Shown here one piece after another: positions 46,601-57,100 of a stretch of DNA of 64,000 bases. Below the pieces are notes generated by a model. It ran no database searches. It saw only the letters and a list, made by a program, of their open reading frames with translations, and was not told where the DNA came from. The stretch is from the NCBI RefSeq assembly GCF_902459465.1, contig NC_047076.1, positions 4,477,488-4,541,487 of the forward strand, written 5' to 3'. Made by a program: the position numbers and the translations under genes. The first letter of the stretch is position 1. Every line of letters begins with the position of its first letter. Origin of the DNA: Asterias rubens. Lineage: Eukaryota; Echinodermata; Asteroidea; Forcipulatida; Asteriidae.

Positions 46601-48445
46601 TATTTGAGTAAGAAATTACTTCTTTCTCAAAAGCTACGTTCTTTAGGGGATGTCGTGTCTGGCTAATCGGCATAATACGTTACACATGTTGGCTGAATTA
46701 GATTTCGAAAACAAGATCGTGTGTGTGGAAAGATACGTGCTCCCTTTATCTTTATACTTGTATAGATCTGTAAATTGTAATTCTATTCTTGTTGTCTATT
46801 GTTGCAATGCCTTTCTTGTATGTAATGTTTGTTATCAGCACAATAAATAGTTTTAATCTTTAATCTTTAATCTTAAATAAAATGTGCAATGGATTCAATA
46901 ATGTAAAACGTATGTTTTAACTGCTCGTGTATCGATGTGGAATTAGGTTCGGCCGTAGACGTCCCCTTATGATTTATTTTATCGTCAGTGGAGTGGCGTG
47001 TGTGGTTACGGGACTAATACCTGACGAATCAGGTTTGTATAAACTTTATCAGTTTAATGCTATAAGGTTACAGTAACATTATGTCGATGTAATTTCAAAA
47101 GAATTACAGTCATAAAGGGCGCCACCAATAGTTTATCAGAAGAGGCCATGTCTCACAGCAGAAAGCGTTGCAAATATTGAGGCCGTACAATGGCAGATAC
47201 GGCTGTTGTCATGGCCACATACTTGATCTACGAAAGGTATCACTCTCTTGTCCACTAATTAAGGTCCCGAATGAACATATTATATTATGGACTCGCAACG
47301 TTTTGGACAGTTAATCTGTTTGTCGTCAGATGCACCTTTACCAGCCATATACAACTATCTTGTTCAATACTCACTGGTATTTGTAACAATTCGTTTGCAG
47401 GTGATGGTACAGATCTCAGCATGTTGAAGTTGGGACTAGCAATGATTGGGAGGTTTTTTGCATCCACGGCCTTTGATCTGACGTGCCTGGTGACCATCGA
47501 AATGTTTCCAACTGTGCTGAGGTGAGCATAATTGTCATTACAGGAGCTTACAGGAGCGGGCTGGACCGATTGCACGCACAATATAGCTCATGAAAACATG
47601 AAAGTGTTCTGATGAAGGTTGGACTATCCTATTGTTATCGAACTTTGATATGTAAAAAGGGGCACATCCCGGAACTTGTTGAGATGTTACGTTTATAACT
47701 CTTGATGTGGAAAGTGCATAATAATTATACCATTGTTTATTTATTTATGTAACTACCATTGTTTACTTTCTGATGCAGAAATGCGGCAGCTGGAGCAGCC
47801 TCGTTGATCGGCCGTGTTGGGGGTATGGTGGCGCCGTTCATTGTCTTCCTCGTAAGTCACACACACAATGGTTATTCGTGATGAAAGACTTGTTTTATGT
47901 GTAAACAAATTCTTGTGAATTAGTGCAGCACATAAATTGGCTGATATTGAGTACAAAATAAAGCCCGGTCGGTTCCTACTTCCTGCGAATGGGAAAGTGA
48001 AGCAAATTTTTACGTTACATGGCTGTTTTCGCAAGCGATTGTTTCGCAGGAATTGAACACAGACCACTATTGTTGCAGTCTTACACAAGTTTTGTAGTCT
48101 GGAATAAGACGTAGTAGTGGCTTACAATTACCCATGAAAGATCACTGTTCTCAACTCATGAATAATGCTCAACTCAAAATCTTTTTGTTTTGTTTTACTA
48201 AACAGAATGTAATACACAGCTCCATCCCTTTCATTGTGTTCGGTGTGGTGTCACTCATTGCCGGGTTGCTGGTCTTCCCGTTAGCGGAGACTAACAACCG
48301 ATCCCTGCCAGAAACCATGGACGATGGAGCAAAACTAGCCGAAAAAGACGAAGCTGGCTCAACCCACAAATGTCTGAAGGAAAAACATTCGCAGACATGT
48401 ATAAACCTCAGTACCAGTGTCGAGGGGTTAGCCCCCTGTGTTTAA
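40625..48445 (+). CDS. SLC22-family organic ion transporter, tandem copy A
   Basis: Twelve-TM major facilitator of the SLC22 group (organic cation/carnitine/anion carriers, plasma membrane); substrate cannot be read from sequence. Nine exons, all GT-AG and in phase: 40625-40936, 42814-43044, 43828-44024, 45138-45467, 45985-46119, 46947-47032, 47401-47521, 47779-47851, 48206-48445 (574 residues). Landmarks: large first extracellular loop with three sequons (NET, NDT, NET) and CTDGWEYD; LVCDRAILG; GQMSDIFGRR; VRWLLQKGRVDEAEKIF; YTLLDLFRTR; IRFGRRRPL across a splice; IEMFPTVLRN; and ETNNRSLPETMDD at the C-terminus. The last 29 residues differ wholly from copy B because five bases are missing near 48355. 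The stop codon (48443-48445) sits at the junction with a downstream repeat. Intron 1 carries two MITEs. Confidence 0.9.
40978..41345. mobile_element. GGCAGTGG-family MITE in SLC22 copy A intron 1 (first)
   Basis: Carries AGCGCGGGACACTATTAGTA, GGCTCCCTCTGAAGC and ATTTTCACAGGCTTG in the family order. The counterpart in copy B (about 54485-54630) is degraded. Confidence 0.6.
41387..41744. mobile_element. GGCAGTGGACACT-family MITE in SLC22 copy A intron 1 (second)
   Basis: Full-length, in the orientation opposite to its neighbour at 40978-41345, ending AGTGTCCACTGCCTTTAA. Confidence 0.75.
42065..42230. mobile_element. TTAGGACTAG-family MITE in SLC22 copy A intron 1
   Basis: The end ATCGATTTCCCCAAACTCTT, inner TCCTAGTTAGGACGAGTTAC and final GATTAATCCTAACGTTTCGT show the family pattern. 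A related copy follows at about 42608-42760, and duplicates lie at 55640-55765 and 56268-56412. Confidence 0.6.
43115..43275 (-). mobile_element. SINE-B copy in SLC22 copy A intron 2
   Basis: GATGTGGGAGGAAAATCCCA, AGGGAAAACCCACGGATG and a minus-strand head with CGGATTCGGGATTCGG. The duplicate in unit B is at 56775-56940. Confidence 0.6.
44404..44575 (+). mobile_element. Retroelement 3' tail with TTTAATCTT repeats
   Basis: TTGTTGCTATGCCTTTCTTG, TACACAGGGAAGACA and a TTTAATCTTTAATC end. Related tails occur at 46755-46865, 57900-58065 and 61240-61385. At 44221-44403 copy A keeps an extra stretch of about 180 bases directly before the tail that copy B lacks. Probably a LINE 3' end; class not settled. 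Confidence 0.5.
46755..46865 (+). mobile_element. Retroelement 3' tail, copy in SLC22 A intron 5
   Basis: Same TTGTTGCAATGCCTTTCTTG and TTTAATCTTTAATCTT end as at 44404. Confidence 0.5.
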
Positions 48446-48622
48446 TCTCGGTCAGGGCCGGCAGACCTTGTGCGTGCCATTGCTACGCGCATCAAGGTGC
48501 TGTGCACGAGCGAGAGGGGGCAGAACAGACCGAAGTTTGAATTCGAAGCCGAGCACAGTGTCTGACGATGCAATACGTTAATTTTAGCAGTTTATGGTAT
48601 CTCGAGTAGCTTTGACTTGCTT
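48441..48622. repeat. Dispersed repeat, second copy, after SLC22 copy A
   Basis: Matches 9940-10105 in landmark order. It begins exactly where homology with the unit B 3' flank ends and contributes to the stop codon of copy A. Confidence 0.65.
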
Positions 48623-48759
48623 TGGAAGCAAAGCAATATGCAAGTAACGCTTTCAGATTCCCTTGAAATAATTGGTTTAACAAGGTGCTTCAATCCAGTC
48701 AACATTCCACCAGTAAGAGTGCTGTGCAACTTGCAACTTTCATATGGGTCCCTACCTAC

Positions 48760-48908
48760 AGGGTGGATTTCACAAAGAGTTAGGACTAGTCTTATCTCTA
48801 GTTAGGACGCGTTACTCGTCCTAACTTAGGACTAACCATACGTTTTTCATATCTCCTAAGACTTGTCCTAAGTTAGGACTAGTCCTAACTCTTTGTGAAA
48901 TTGACCCC
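48760..48908. mobile_element. TTAGGACTAG-family MITE between the SLC22 genes
   Basis: GGGTGGATTTCACAAAGAGT is mirrored by CTCTTTGTGAAATTGACCCC, with clean inner TTAGGACTAGTC arms. Confidence 0.75.
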
Positions 48909-49159
48909 TGCCAAATACAGCAAAATGCAACACAGTTGAAATGAGAAGTACCAAATGCAACAAGGGTTTTGCTTTCGCACAATTAATAGTAACAGCTAGC
49001 CTACACGTCTCACTTTTCATTGTGCAGGCGTGATGTTTGTGTTAGGACTGAGCAAAGGTGTTTGCACTGCTATATTATTAGTACTTAATAGTGTAGTTGG
49101 CTAATAATAATCAATACAGTTTGCATTTAAACATTAACAAATGAGGCATGATTTAGTCC

Positions 49160-49640
49160 TAGTTAGTCCTAATCACTAAAGTCCAAAATGTCCAACGCAC
49201 CTCTGCTCGTGTCATTGTCAAGCGCTAGAAGTACGACTCCATCACATCAGAACTCTTTGCTCTTCACTGACTCCCTATACAACAGCGTATCAAATTCCCA
49301 AAGTTCTTCTACTTGTGTACAAAGCTCTCCATAAACAGTCGCCATCCTACATATCTGACTTACTCTGCAACCACAACGCAGACAGCTTAGATCATCCACA
49401 TCTTCTAATCAGTTTATTATGCCCAGAACCCATGCTGTGTCATGTGCAGATCGCTCACTCTCCTGTTTTGGACCTATAGAATGGAACACTCCCCCTAACC
49501 ACATCAAGGATGCTAACACTATTCACATTTTCAAGAAACTCCTCAAATGTTTTCTATTCCAACAAGTGTATCAACATTAACTTCATCCAACTGTCTTGAG
49601 CGCCTTTGAACAACTTTGGTTGATTTTGGCGCTATACAAA
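49160..49640 (+). mobile_element. LINE ORF2 3' fragment (CR1/L2-like)
   Basis: Frame-broken coding traces include LLVYKAL, PSYISDLLCNHN, SLSCFGPIEWN and FKKLLKCFLFQQ. This is the connection/C-terminal part commonly left by CR1/L2-type elements. It ends with the TTTGGCGCTATACAAATTA tail typical of LINE and SINE 3' ends. Confidence 0.65.
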
Positions 49641-49853
49641 TTATTTCTGATTGATGGTATGATTGATATAGAGCTTTGATAGAAGCTACAAAAATAAAAG
49701 GCATGGAGTATTTCCTACCCCTGTGACTCCGCAGCAGATTCAGTCAAGGAATGATTTTTGAATTTACTGTGTCAGCAATTCATCCAAATGCAATAGATAC
49801 ACAAGTTAACTTTATAGTACTATATATATTACCAGTCGGTGCATTATTGTTGC

Positions 49854-50676
49854 AAGCACTGCGTACATAGTCATAGGGCCTACATGTGGGTTCATACAGT
49901 TTCGCTCACCTACCTCAATAATGCGTAGCCGTAGACGTATATAGACTCGAAATGGGATAACAGGCAATACCGTGATCCTGACTCTACTGACAGACAACTC
50001 TGCAAGCGGTACACGGTGCTCTTTTTTTGTACATCCGGCCAATGTTGCAAAAATAATATTGCACCACAACATTGCAATTTTAGTTAGCACACTGCACACC
50101 GGGTGCGAAGTTCAAGTGCACATCACCATTTTTAGAGCAACGACCTGGGCCCAATTTCATAGAGCTGCTTGTGCAAAAAATTGTGCTTAAGCAAAAAATT
50201 CATTGCTTAGTGAAATCAGATTACCGGCCAATACTCCACTCAATTGTAATGCTAAGTAAACAACAGCTTAATACTAGTCATAAGCAATGTATATGGCAGG
50301 AAATTTTTGCCAGTAATTGTGTAAAATAAGCGAGCTATTTTCGTGCTTGAGCAAATTTTTGGCTTAAGCAGCTCTATGAAATTGGCCCCTGATAACACTG
50401 TGCCTGAGTAACACACTCTCCTGTCGACTCGGGCAATATCGGGATTGATCAAAGGTCCTATACTTCTGGCTGACTGGAGGTAGTTGGCGGCTAGTTTGGA
50501 TGGTGGTCTTCACAAGTTTAGTTGTGACAATCCACATGTGACAGCATGTACCAACACACAGATCACAAGCAAGGAAGTTTTTTTTTTACACCACGAAAAG
50601 TCAACATATAGCGCCCTCTGTAGTCAAATTTTGTCAAAGTAAAAAGATAAAAAGGGAACGCAAAAAAGACCGCTCA
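49854..50676 (+). repeat. Triplicated upstream block, copy 3
   Basis: Matches block copy 1 further to the left than copy 2 does, because copy 2 is cut by the MITE at 36158-36432. Carries the same GGGCCAATTTCAT MITE (50148-50390) as copy 2. Confidence 0.75.
50148..50390. mobile_element. MITE with GGGCCAATTTCAT ends inside block copy 3
   Basis: Same insertion at the same site as 36650-36892, so it predates the SLC22 duplication. Confidence 0.75.
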
Positions 50677-51176
50677 GTCTATTTTTATATCGACGCGGCT
50701 GCGGCGGTGTCCCAGGGAATTCTGTCCGCCGGGGATTCGGTCCCCCAAAAATGGGAAATTAACATGGGCTGAGGAAGGTGATTCAAAAGAGGGCGCTTAT
50801 CAGAAGAAGCTGTACGACAGTTTTCCATTAAGGCGGGACCGAATCTCCTGCCACAGTTCCGGGCCGGAGTCATAGGGAGATCTGTTACCCGGGGATTGCT
50901 AGAAAGCTGACTCAAAAGCTGACTTAGACCGACTTGTTCAATAGGTTTACCTGAGATTTAATAGATGTTGGATTTGGCATCGGGGATAAAGATTAAATTA
51001 TTAATTTGTTTTTTCCCCCTTTAAAACCAATTTGAGCTTATTTTAGCAGTGTATCTCAGTACTTTCTCCATGAGTTAAGTGAAAAAAAAAAACACTCGGG
51101 CATTTCTCGGGTGGGATTAAAACCAACGGCCTTTGCAATTCTATACCACCGAGGCTAAAGGTGCGGTTCGAACCTT

Positions 51177-51306
51177 ATGCCGTGTCCGAAACGGCGACTT
51201 CGGCTACAGCTACGGCTAGATCGCGCGTGTCTGCTATTCTTCAACACTGGTAGACGCACTGATCTAGACGTAGCTGTAGCCGAAGTCGTCGTTTCGGACA
51301 CGGCCT
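51177..51306. repeat. Long hairpin in unit B
   Basis: Copy of 37681-37811; both arms are preserved. Confidence 0.85.
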
Positions 51307-54067
51307 TATATTAGCAGGGGTACAGGCCTATTATCCGCAACGATTTACTACAAATGATTGAACTTGCTTCGAGGATAAAGAACATTGGTTTTACACCGAC
51401 TTACTACACCGATGTAGGGCCTACTTTCCCGAGTTCTGTGAAATTACAGGCCGCTTACTCGCGTGAGATTCGAACCATAGAGTAGAAGTGTTTCATAAAC
51501 TATAGGCCTAGACCACATGACCACTGAGGCAGTTCGAATCCTACAGCAGCGCATCTATTAAATATATTTAATTTGCATTTGAGATATTAAGAATAATAAG
51601 GGTAAAACCAAAATTAATATTCTTTATCCTCGATGCAAACCTAACATAATTAAATGAAATAAACTGTTTTGAATCATTTTCCCCCATCGCCATCAATCAT
51701 ATATCATGTCTCTAAGGTCAAAGTTGAGGTTTTGTGCTGCACTCATTCAGAAAGAGTCCTTATGCAAGTGATGGAAAGTTTACAAGTTTCTAACCGCACG
51801 TAAAATAGTACTTGACCTTGAGGTGGGGCCAAGCTTTAAAGTCACTGGACACTATTTGTTATTACTCAAAATAATTGTTAGCAAAAAACACAAAACACAA
51901 TGTCCACAGATACATTAAGTTTATACAATTTTGAGATATAGTAGAAAGTGTAGCTTAAAATATTAGTTGTTCAGGTGCTGCAGTTTTTGTTAGGAATGAG
52001 TAAAACAATGTAATGAAAATACGTTTTTACATGCTAAAAATAATAATAATTTTTGGTCTCTTGATGACTGAGACGAAAGTTATTCTCATGACATTGTTTT
52101 ACCAATATCTCAAAAATCACAGCCCCTCATTAAGTAATATTTCCAAGGAAGCTTTTTATTATCATTATCTTTAAACTGTGTTTAAGTTTAATGTAAATCT
52201 GTGGATGCTGTGTTTATTGGCCTACAAAAAGTATATAGACCCTTTTATAAATGTAAAAAATGTGAGAACTGGCTCCCTCTGAAGTAACATAGCTTATGAA
52301 AAGTAATTTCTCAAAGACTTCAGGCCTGAAGCCCTTTATTAAGACATGCACAAACATTGTGCAACAATATTGGGTTTTACATGTCTCCTTGCAACTTCGA
52401 TGATCAATATTGGGTCAACATTTTCAGAAGTGTCATCTGATGCATACTGTTGTTATACAGGAGACTGTTCTTTGGCAAATACTGAATGAGTTCCACACAG
52501 TGCCTTTAAAGAAATCATAATCTAAAGTATACTCGCACGGTTCTTTGCTGCGTTCCAAGCTCTTTGACCCACCCTCTCGGAAGAAGGGGCTACAAAGGGA
52601 ACCAGCAACTTAAAATGAGAACACTGACAAAACAAATCCATCACCCCACTGACCCCCCCGATTCCCACCGAGCCATTTTTGCCCACACCGCTTCCACGTT
52701 GCCTAGTTGCGATCACACTCATGAGTGAACACCTAGAAGGGGTGTTAAAATACAAACCATAAAACCAAGCCTGTTATGCGAAACCAGAGGTGATTCGCAT
52801 AATATGACCTAATTTTTGTTGTATTCCCTTCGGAAAGTATCATATTATACACGCTAACTTTCGCTGGAAGCAAAACACCTTTCCCAATGTGGCACAAGCA
52901 GTTGATGAGATTTCGTGAGAAGTTTGTTCTCATTGATGATTAAGCTTAGCTATCGGTCGCTGGCTTTCCCTTCCAGCCCTACAGCGCTGCTAAAATAATC
53001 CACAGGTAGATCTCGAGACAGAACCAGTGGTTTAACAACTCAACGTTTCGATCAAGCCAAAGTAGTCGAGTCATAGACCCCATCCAGGGAGACACAGTAA
53101 GGTCCCATCGCAGAGGATCTCAAAAAACCCAAATCCAGTTTTGTGAGTACACCCGATCCAACAGTGAAACCAAGACACTACCCCGGCGCCGGTGTCATCG
53201 AAAGTAAAAAAAAAAAAAAAAATCTCATGTCTTTTTAAAGCCATTGGGCACTTTCGGAACAGAAAAAAAGAAAAAAAGTTTACAGATTTACAAATAACTT
53301 ACAGGGTTTGCAGAAGGTAATGGTGAAAGACTTCTCTTGAAATATTAATCCATGAAATGCTTTACTTTTTGAGAAAACATTAAAGAACAATTATCAATTC
53401 TCGATATCGAGTATTACGGATTTATTTGAAACACACGTCATGACACGGCGAAATGTGCGCGGCAACAAGGGTGGGTTTTCCCATTATTTTTTCCCGACTC
53501 CGATGACCGATTGAGCCTAAATTTTCACAGGTTTGTTATTTTATATATAAGTTGATGTACACGAAGTGTGGGCTTTTGGGCAATACTGTTTACCGAAAGT
53601 GTCCAATGGCTTTAAAGCATCTAATAAAACATACACATTAACGCACATTGTATTTATAGGAAGGGTAAACCCGAAGTTAATATCTTCTTCACTTTAAACT
53701 ATAAATCGCAAACCGGGTCAAAGGGGGACTTTTCGGCAGGTATAACAAATGATGTTATGCACAACAAATGATAATAGGATAAACTCCGTTGGCGCTCACA
53801 GTGACCTTGGATTTATACACAGCAGATGACGTAAAGTATTTCCCGGAGCGGATTGAGTCTTTGTAAAGTTTCTTTTCAGCTTCACATTCTTTTCAGACCC
53901 ACATTGTGGTCCAAATCTAAAAGCGCCCGGTAATAGGGCCTACACAATCGTACTTTTTTATTTGTTGGGTGAGAGTAATCGTTTGTTTTTCGTGTGTGAG
54001 GCGAGTGTGGCACATGCACACCTTAATATGTACCAAGGGATTTTGTTTGCTGATATAGCATCCTAGG

Positions 54068-54075
54068 TATATAAG
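54068..54075 (+). promoter_or_regulatory. TATA box of SLC22 copy B
   Basis: TATATAAG 56 bases before the ATG, the same spacing as in copy A. Confidence 0.6.
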
Positions 54076-54130
54076 TGGGTGGTCTTGCGTTCCAGTTTAT
54101 TCCTGTCCTTATTTTGTTGATGAGCTGAAT

Positions 54131-57100
54131 ATGGACGTGGACAAGTCACTTCGTGTGCTCGGAAGTTTTGGCCGTCTGCAGGCTCTCAACTACTTCACGT
54201 ATGTCCTTGCTGTCAGCGTAGCTGCTTGGCATATCACTGGTGTTTCATTCACCATTGGGCAGCCAGACAACAACCGATGTAGAATACCAGAGAATGAGAC
54301 GAGCTTTACGACTCCCCTCGATGACGGCTGTCACCAGATTGTCTACTATGACAATGACACGGACGGCGACAATGAGACGATGGCATGTACGGATGGGTGG
54401 GAGTATGACACTGTCCATGGCGAGACCAGTGTTGTCACAGATGTAAGATTAACATAAATTCCCGTTTAACTAAGCAACGTAACTTAAAGGTCGGGTAAAT
54501 AATTGCTCAGGATAAAACTTACTTGGTAACAAGCAATCGATAGCTTTTTTTCATAGTGTAAAACAGCTAGTAACGTAGTTTAAAAAAAGAGGTATATTGT
54601 TAAAAAGATGAATAAAAAGCATTTATCACCCTGCTGAATCAAATCGAACAGTTGGTTGGTTTAAAGGCACTGGACACGTTTGGTATTTGTCAAAAATGAA
54701 TATTCTCACTTGGTGTATCCCGACATGCGCATCAAATAAATAACAAGCCTGTGAAAATTTGGACTCAATTGGTCTTAGAAGTTGCAAATAAAATAAATAA
54801 TGAAAGAAAAAACCCTTGGGGGTTTATATGCTTTCAAGGCTTCTGTCTGATCGATAGCCATTCACACAAAGGTAATTATCAAAGGTGTATTAGAATATTT
54901 CCACCAGGCTCGGCTGATCAATTTGAACGCCAGGAAAATGATATAGCTGCAAGTAGAACTCTTTTCAAGTTAATTAAATGTTTCTTTAAACTTTACGAAT
55001 ACATTAGCTTTTTACTTGAGGACTATTTATCTACCTATATTTGACCCATTAACACCCCTTGCAAGTATTCTGCCTGCTCATTGGTTTAGAGCGCGTCACA
55101 TGACGTGTTAGTTTTGCTAGACGACGGCCGTGTGGTAGTGCGTCGGTTTGCCATGCGCTAGTTCAAAGACTAGCACACGGCGTGCAGTACCCAGACGTCC
55201 GTTGCGTGTACGAGGATGATAAATTAATAGTCTGTAACCATTTCGGATTGCACGACACTACATGCAGCACAGTAAAAGTGTTTGCAATCTGTATTCGCGT
55301 CGTCCGTGGATTGTAGCATTCAGGTCTGTAACTTAATAATAATAGTACAGTGTATGTTTGGGGTGTTATAAAACAAATGTTGACTGCTTTTACTCGTGCA
55401 ATGGTTAAAAACTATGACTCCCTCGGTGATCCCCGGAGCGTTCTATTTTCCCTCGGCTTCACCTCGGGAAAATAGAACGCTCCGGCCGAGGGAAAATAGA
55501 ACGCTCCGGGGATCACCTCGGGAGTCATAGTTTTAACCATAGCACTCGAAGCAGTCAATATTTGTATGTTAGCAACTGTCCTGCGCCGAACCTTTTTGTT
55601 AGAATTTGCGATAAAAAAAAATAGCTTGCCTGTTTGTGCCTGTTTAAATAACAGGGTGAGTTCCTTAACCACAGCATTTAGGACGCCTTAAACTGATTCT
55701 AAGTAAGGACGAATCACTCATCTTAACTCAAGATAGGGATTAATCCTAGCGTTTCGTAAAAGCTGCAGGACCATTATAGGTCCATATAATACTATTAATT
55801 GGGTCTGCTAGAAGTTTTGTCAACTAACGCAATTCTGTCCACGGCCGCCCACTTCACCCCAAGGACTGTCTCCCATAGAAAACATGTTTACGTCGCAAAA
55901 GGGACTAATAAGCTGAGGCCGTAGCAAGTTCTTTCTCGAATAAGCCTCCGTGATTAAAGAGGTACTGGTGTAACAAAAGAGGCGGCAGAAAACACTCGGT
56001 GAAAGCAACTGGTCTCACTGAAACAGTTAAATGAGATATCACGGTTAAAGGCACTGATGGACACGTTTGGATGTCACAGACCAGTATTCTCACATTATTG
56101 TATTCCAACATGCAGAAAATAACAAACCATGGTGACAAATCGGGCTCAATTGTTCAACGAGTTTGCAAGAATAAAGACAAAAAATACATCATTGTTGCAC
56201 AATAGATGCATAATGAAAGGTTTCGGGCCTGAAATTCTTCTAACACTCTTGTATTGTTTTCGATTTTACGAAACGGTAGCATTAATCATATCTCGAATTG
56301 GGACGAGTGACTTGTCCTAAATTGGGATGGGTTAAATGCGTCCTAACTTCTATTACGGGTTTTAAACTTGACTAAGATTAATACTAAAGTTTGAAGAGTT
56401 TGGTGAAAGTGACGGCATGTGCCCTGAAGAAGGGCAACCAAAGTAATGCCGTGTCGTTTATTATTGTCTTTCGTATTGTAGCTGAATCTGGTTTGCGACC
56501 GGGCCATTCTTGGGAGTACTCTCCAGTCAGTTCATTTTGGTGGTTGCCTTCTTGGATCTTACGTCACCGGGCAGATGTCAGATATCTTCGGTCGTCGCCT
56601 CACCCTGTTAGGGTCGCTAGTGGGTATCGTAGTGACTGGTACGGGATTCAGCTTCGCACAGAGCTACGGACTGATGAGTTTTCTGAAATTCCTCCACGGT
56701 TGCTTTATTCCTGTGAGTATTTATTTATTGCACCCACAGCACAATGAGTGCCCAAAACATGATGGATGGAAAATGAGAAGAATGTTCAGTTATAGATGTG
56801 GGAGGAAAATCCAAATATAGGGAAAACCCACGGATCATGTAGGGAGTAAAAACCCCAAACCCAAGGCTCTGTTCTGAGCTAGGATTCGAACCGGGGTCCA
56901 CAGAGGTGAGAGAAGGGAAACAAACCACTACGCGAACCTTCAGTTCACATTATTGACAACATGACCTCTGCCATAGAGGTTGTGTATTTTGTTGACCCTT
57001 GAAATCATGTTTGCCTGATTGTCTGTTGGTTTAGCTTGCCGGCTGTCTGTACAGTTTTAATGGGCTGTCTGTAAGCAGGATTTCATACGAGATAAAAAAC

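Larger units (their letters stand above)
36431..48440 (+). repeat. Segmental duplication, unit A
   Basis: Nearly identical for long stretches to 49924-62794, with offset about 13.50 kb before the gene, rising to about 14.4 kb near its 3' end through insertions. It includes about 4.2 kb of upstream DNA and a whole SLC22 gene. Homology ends just after the stop codon, where the 48441 repeat starts. Confidence 0.9.
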
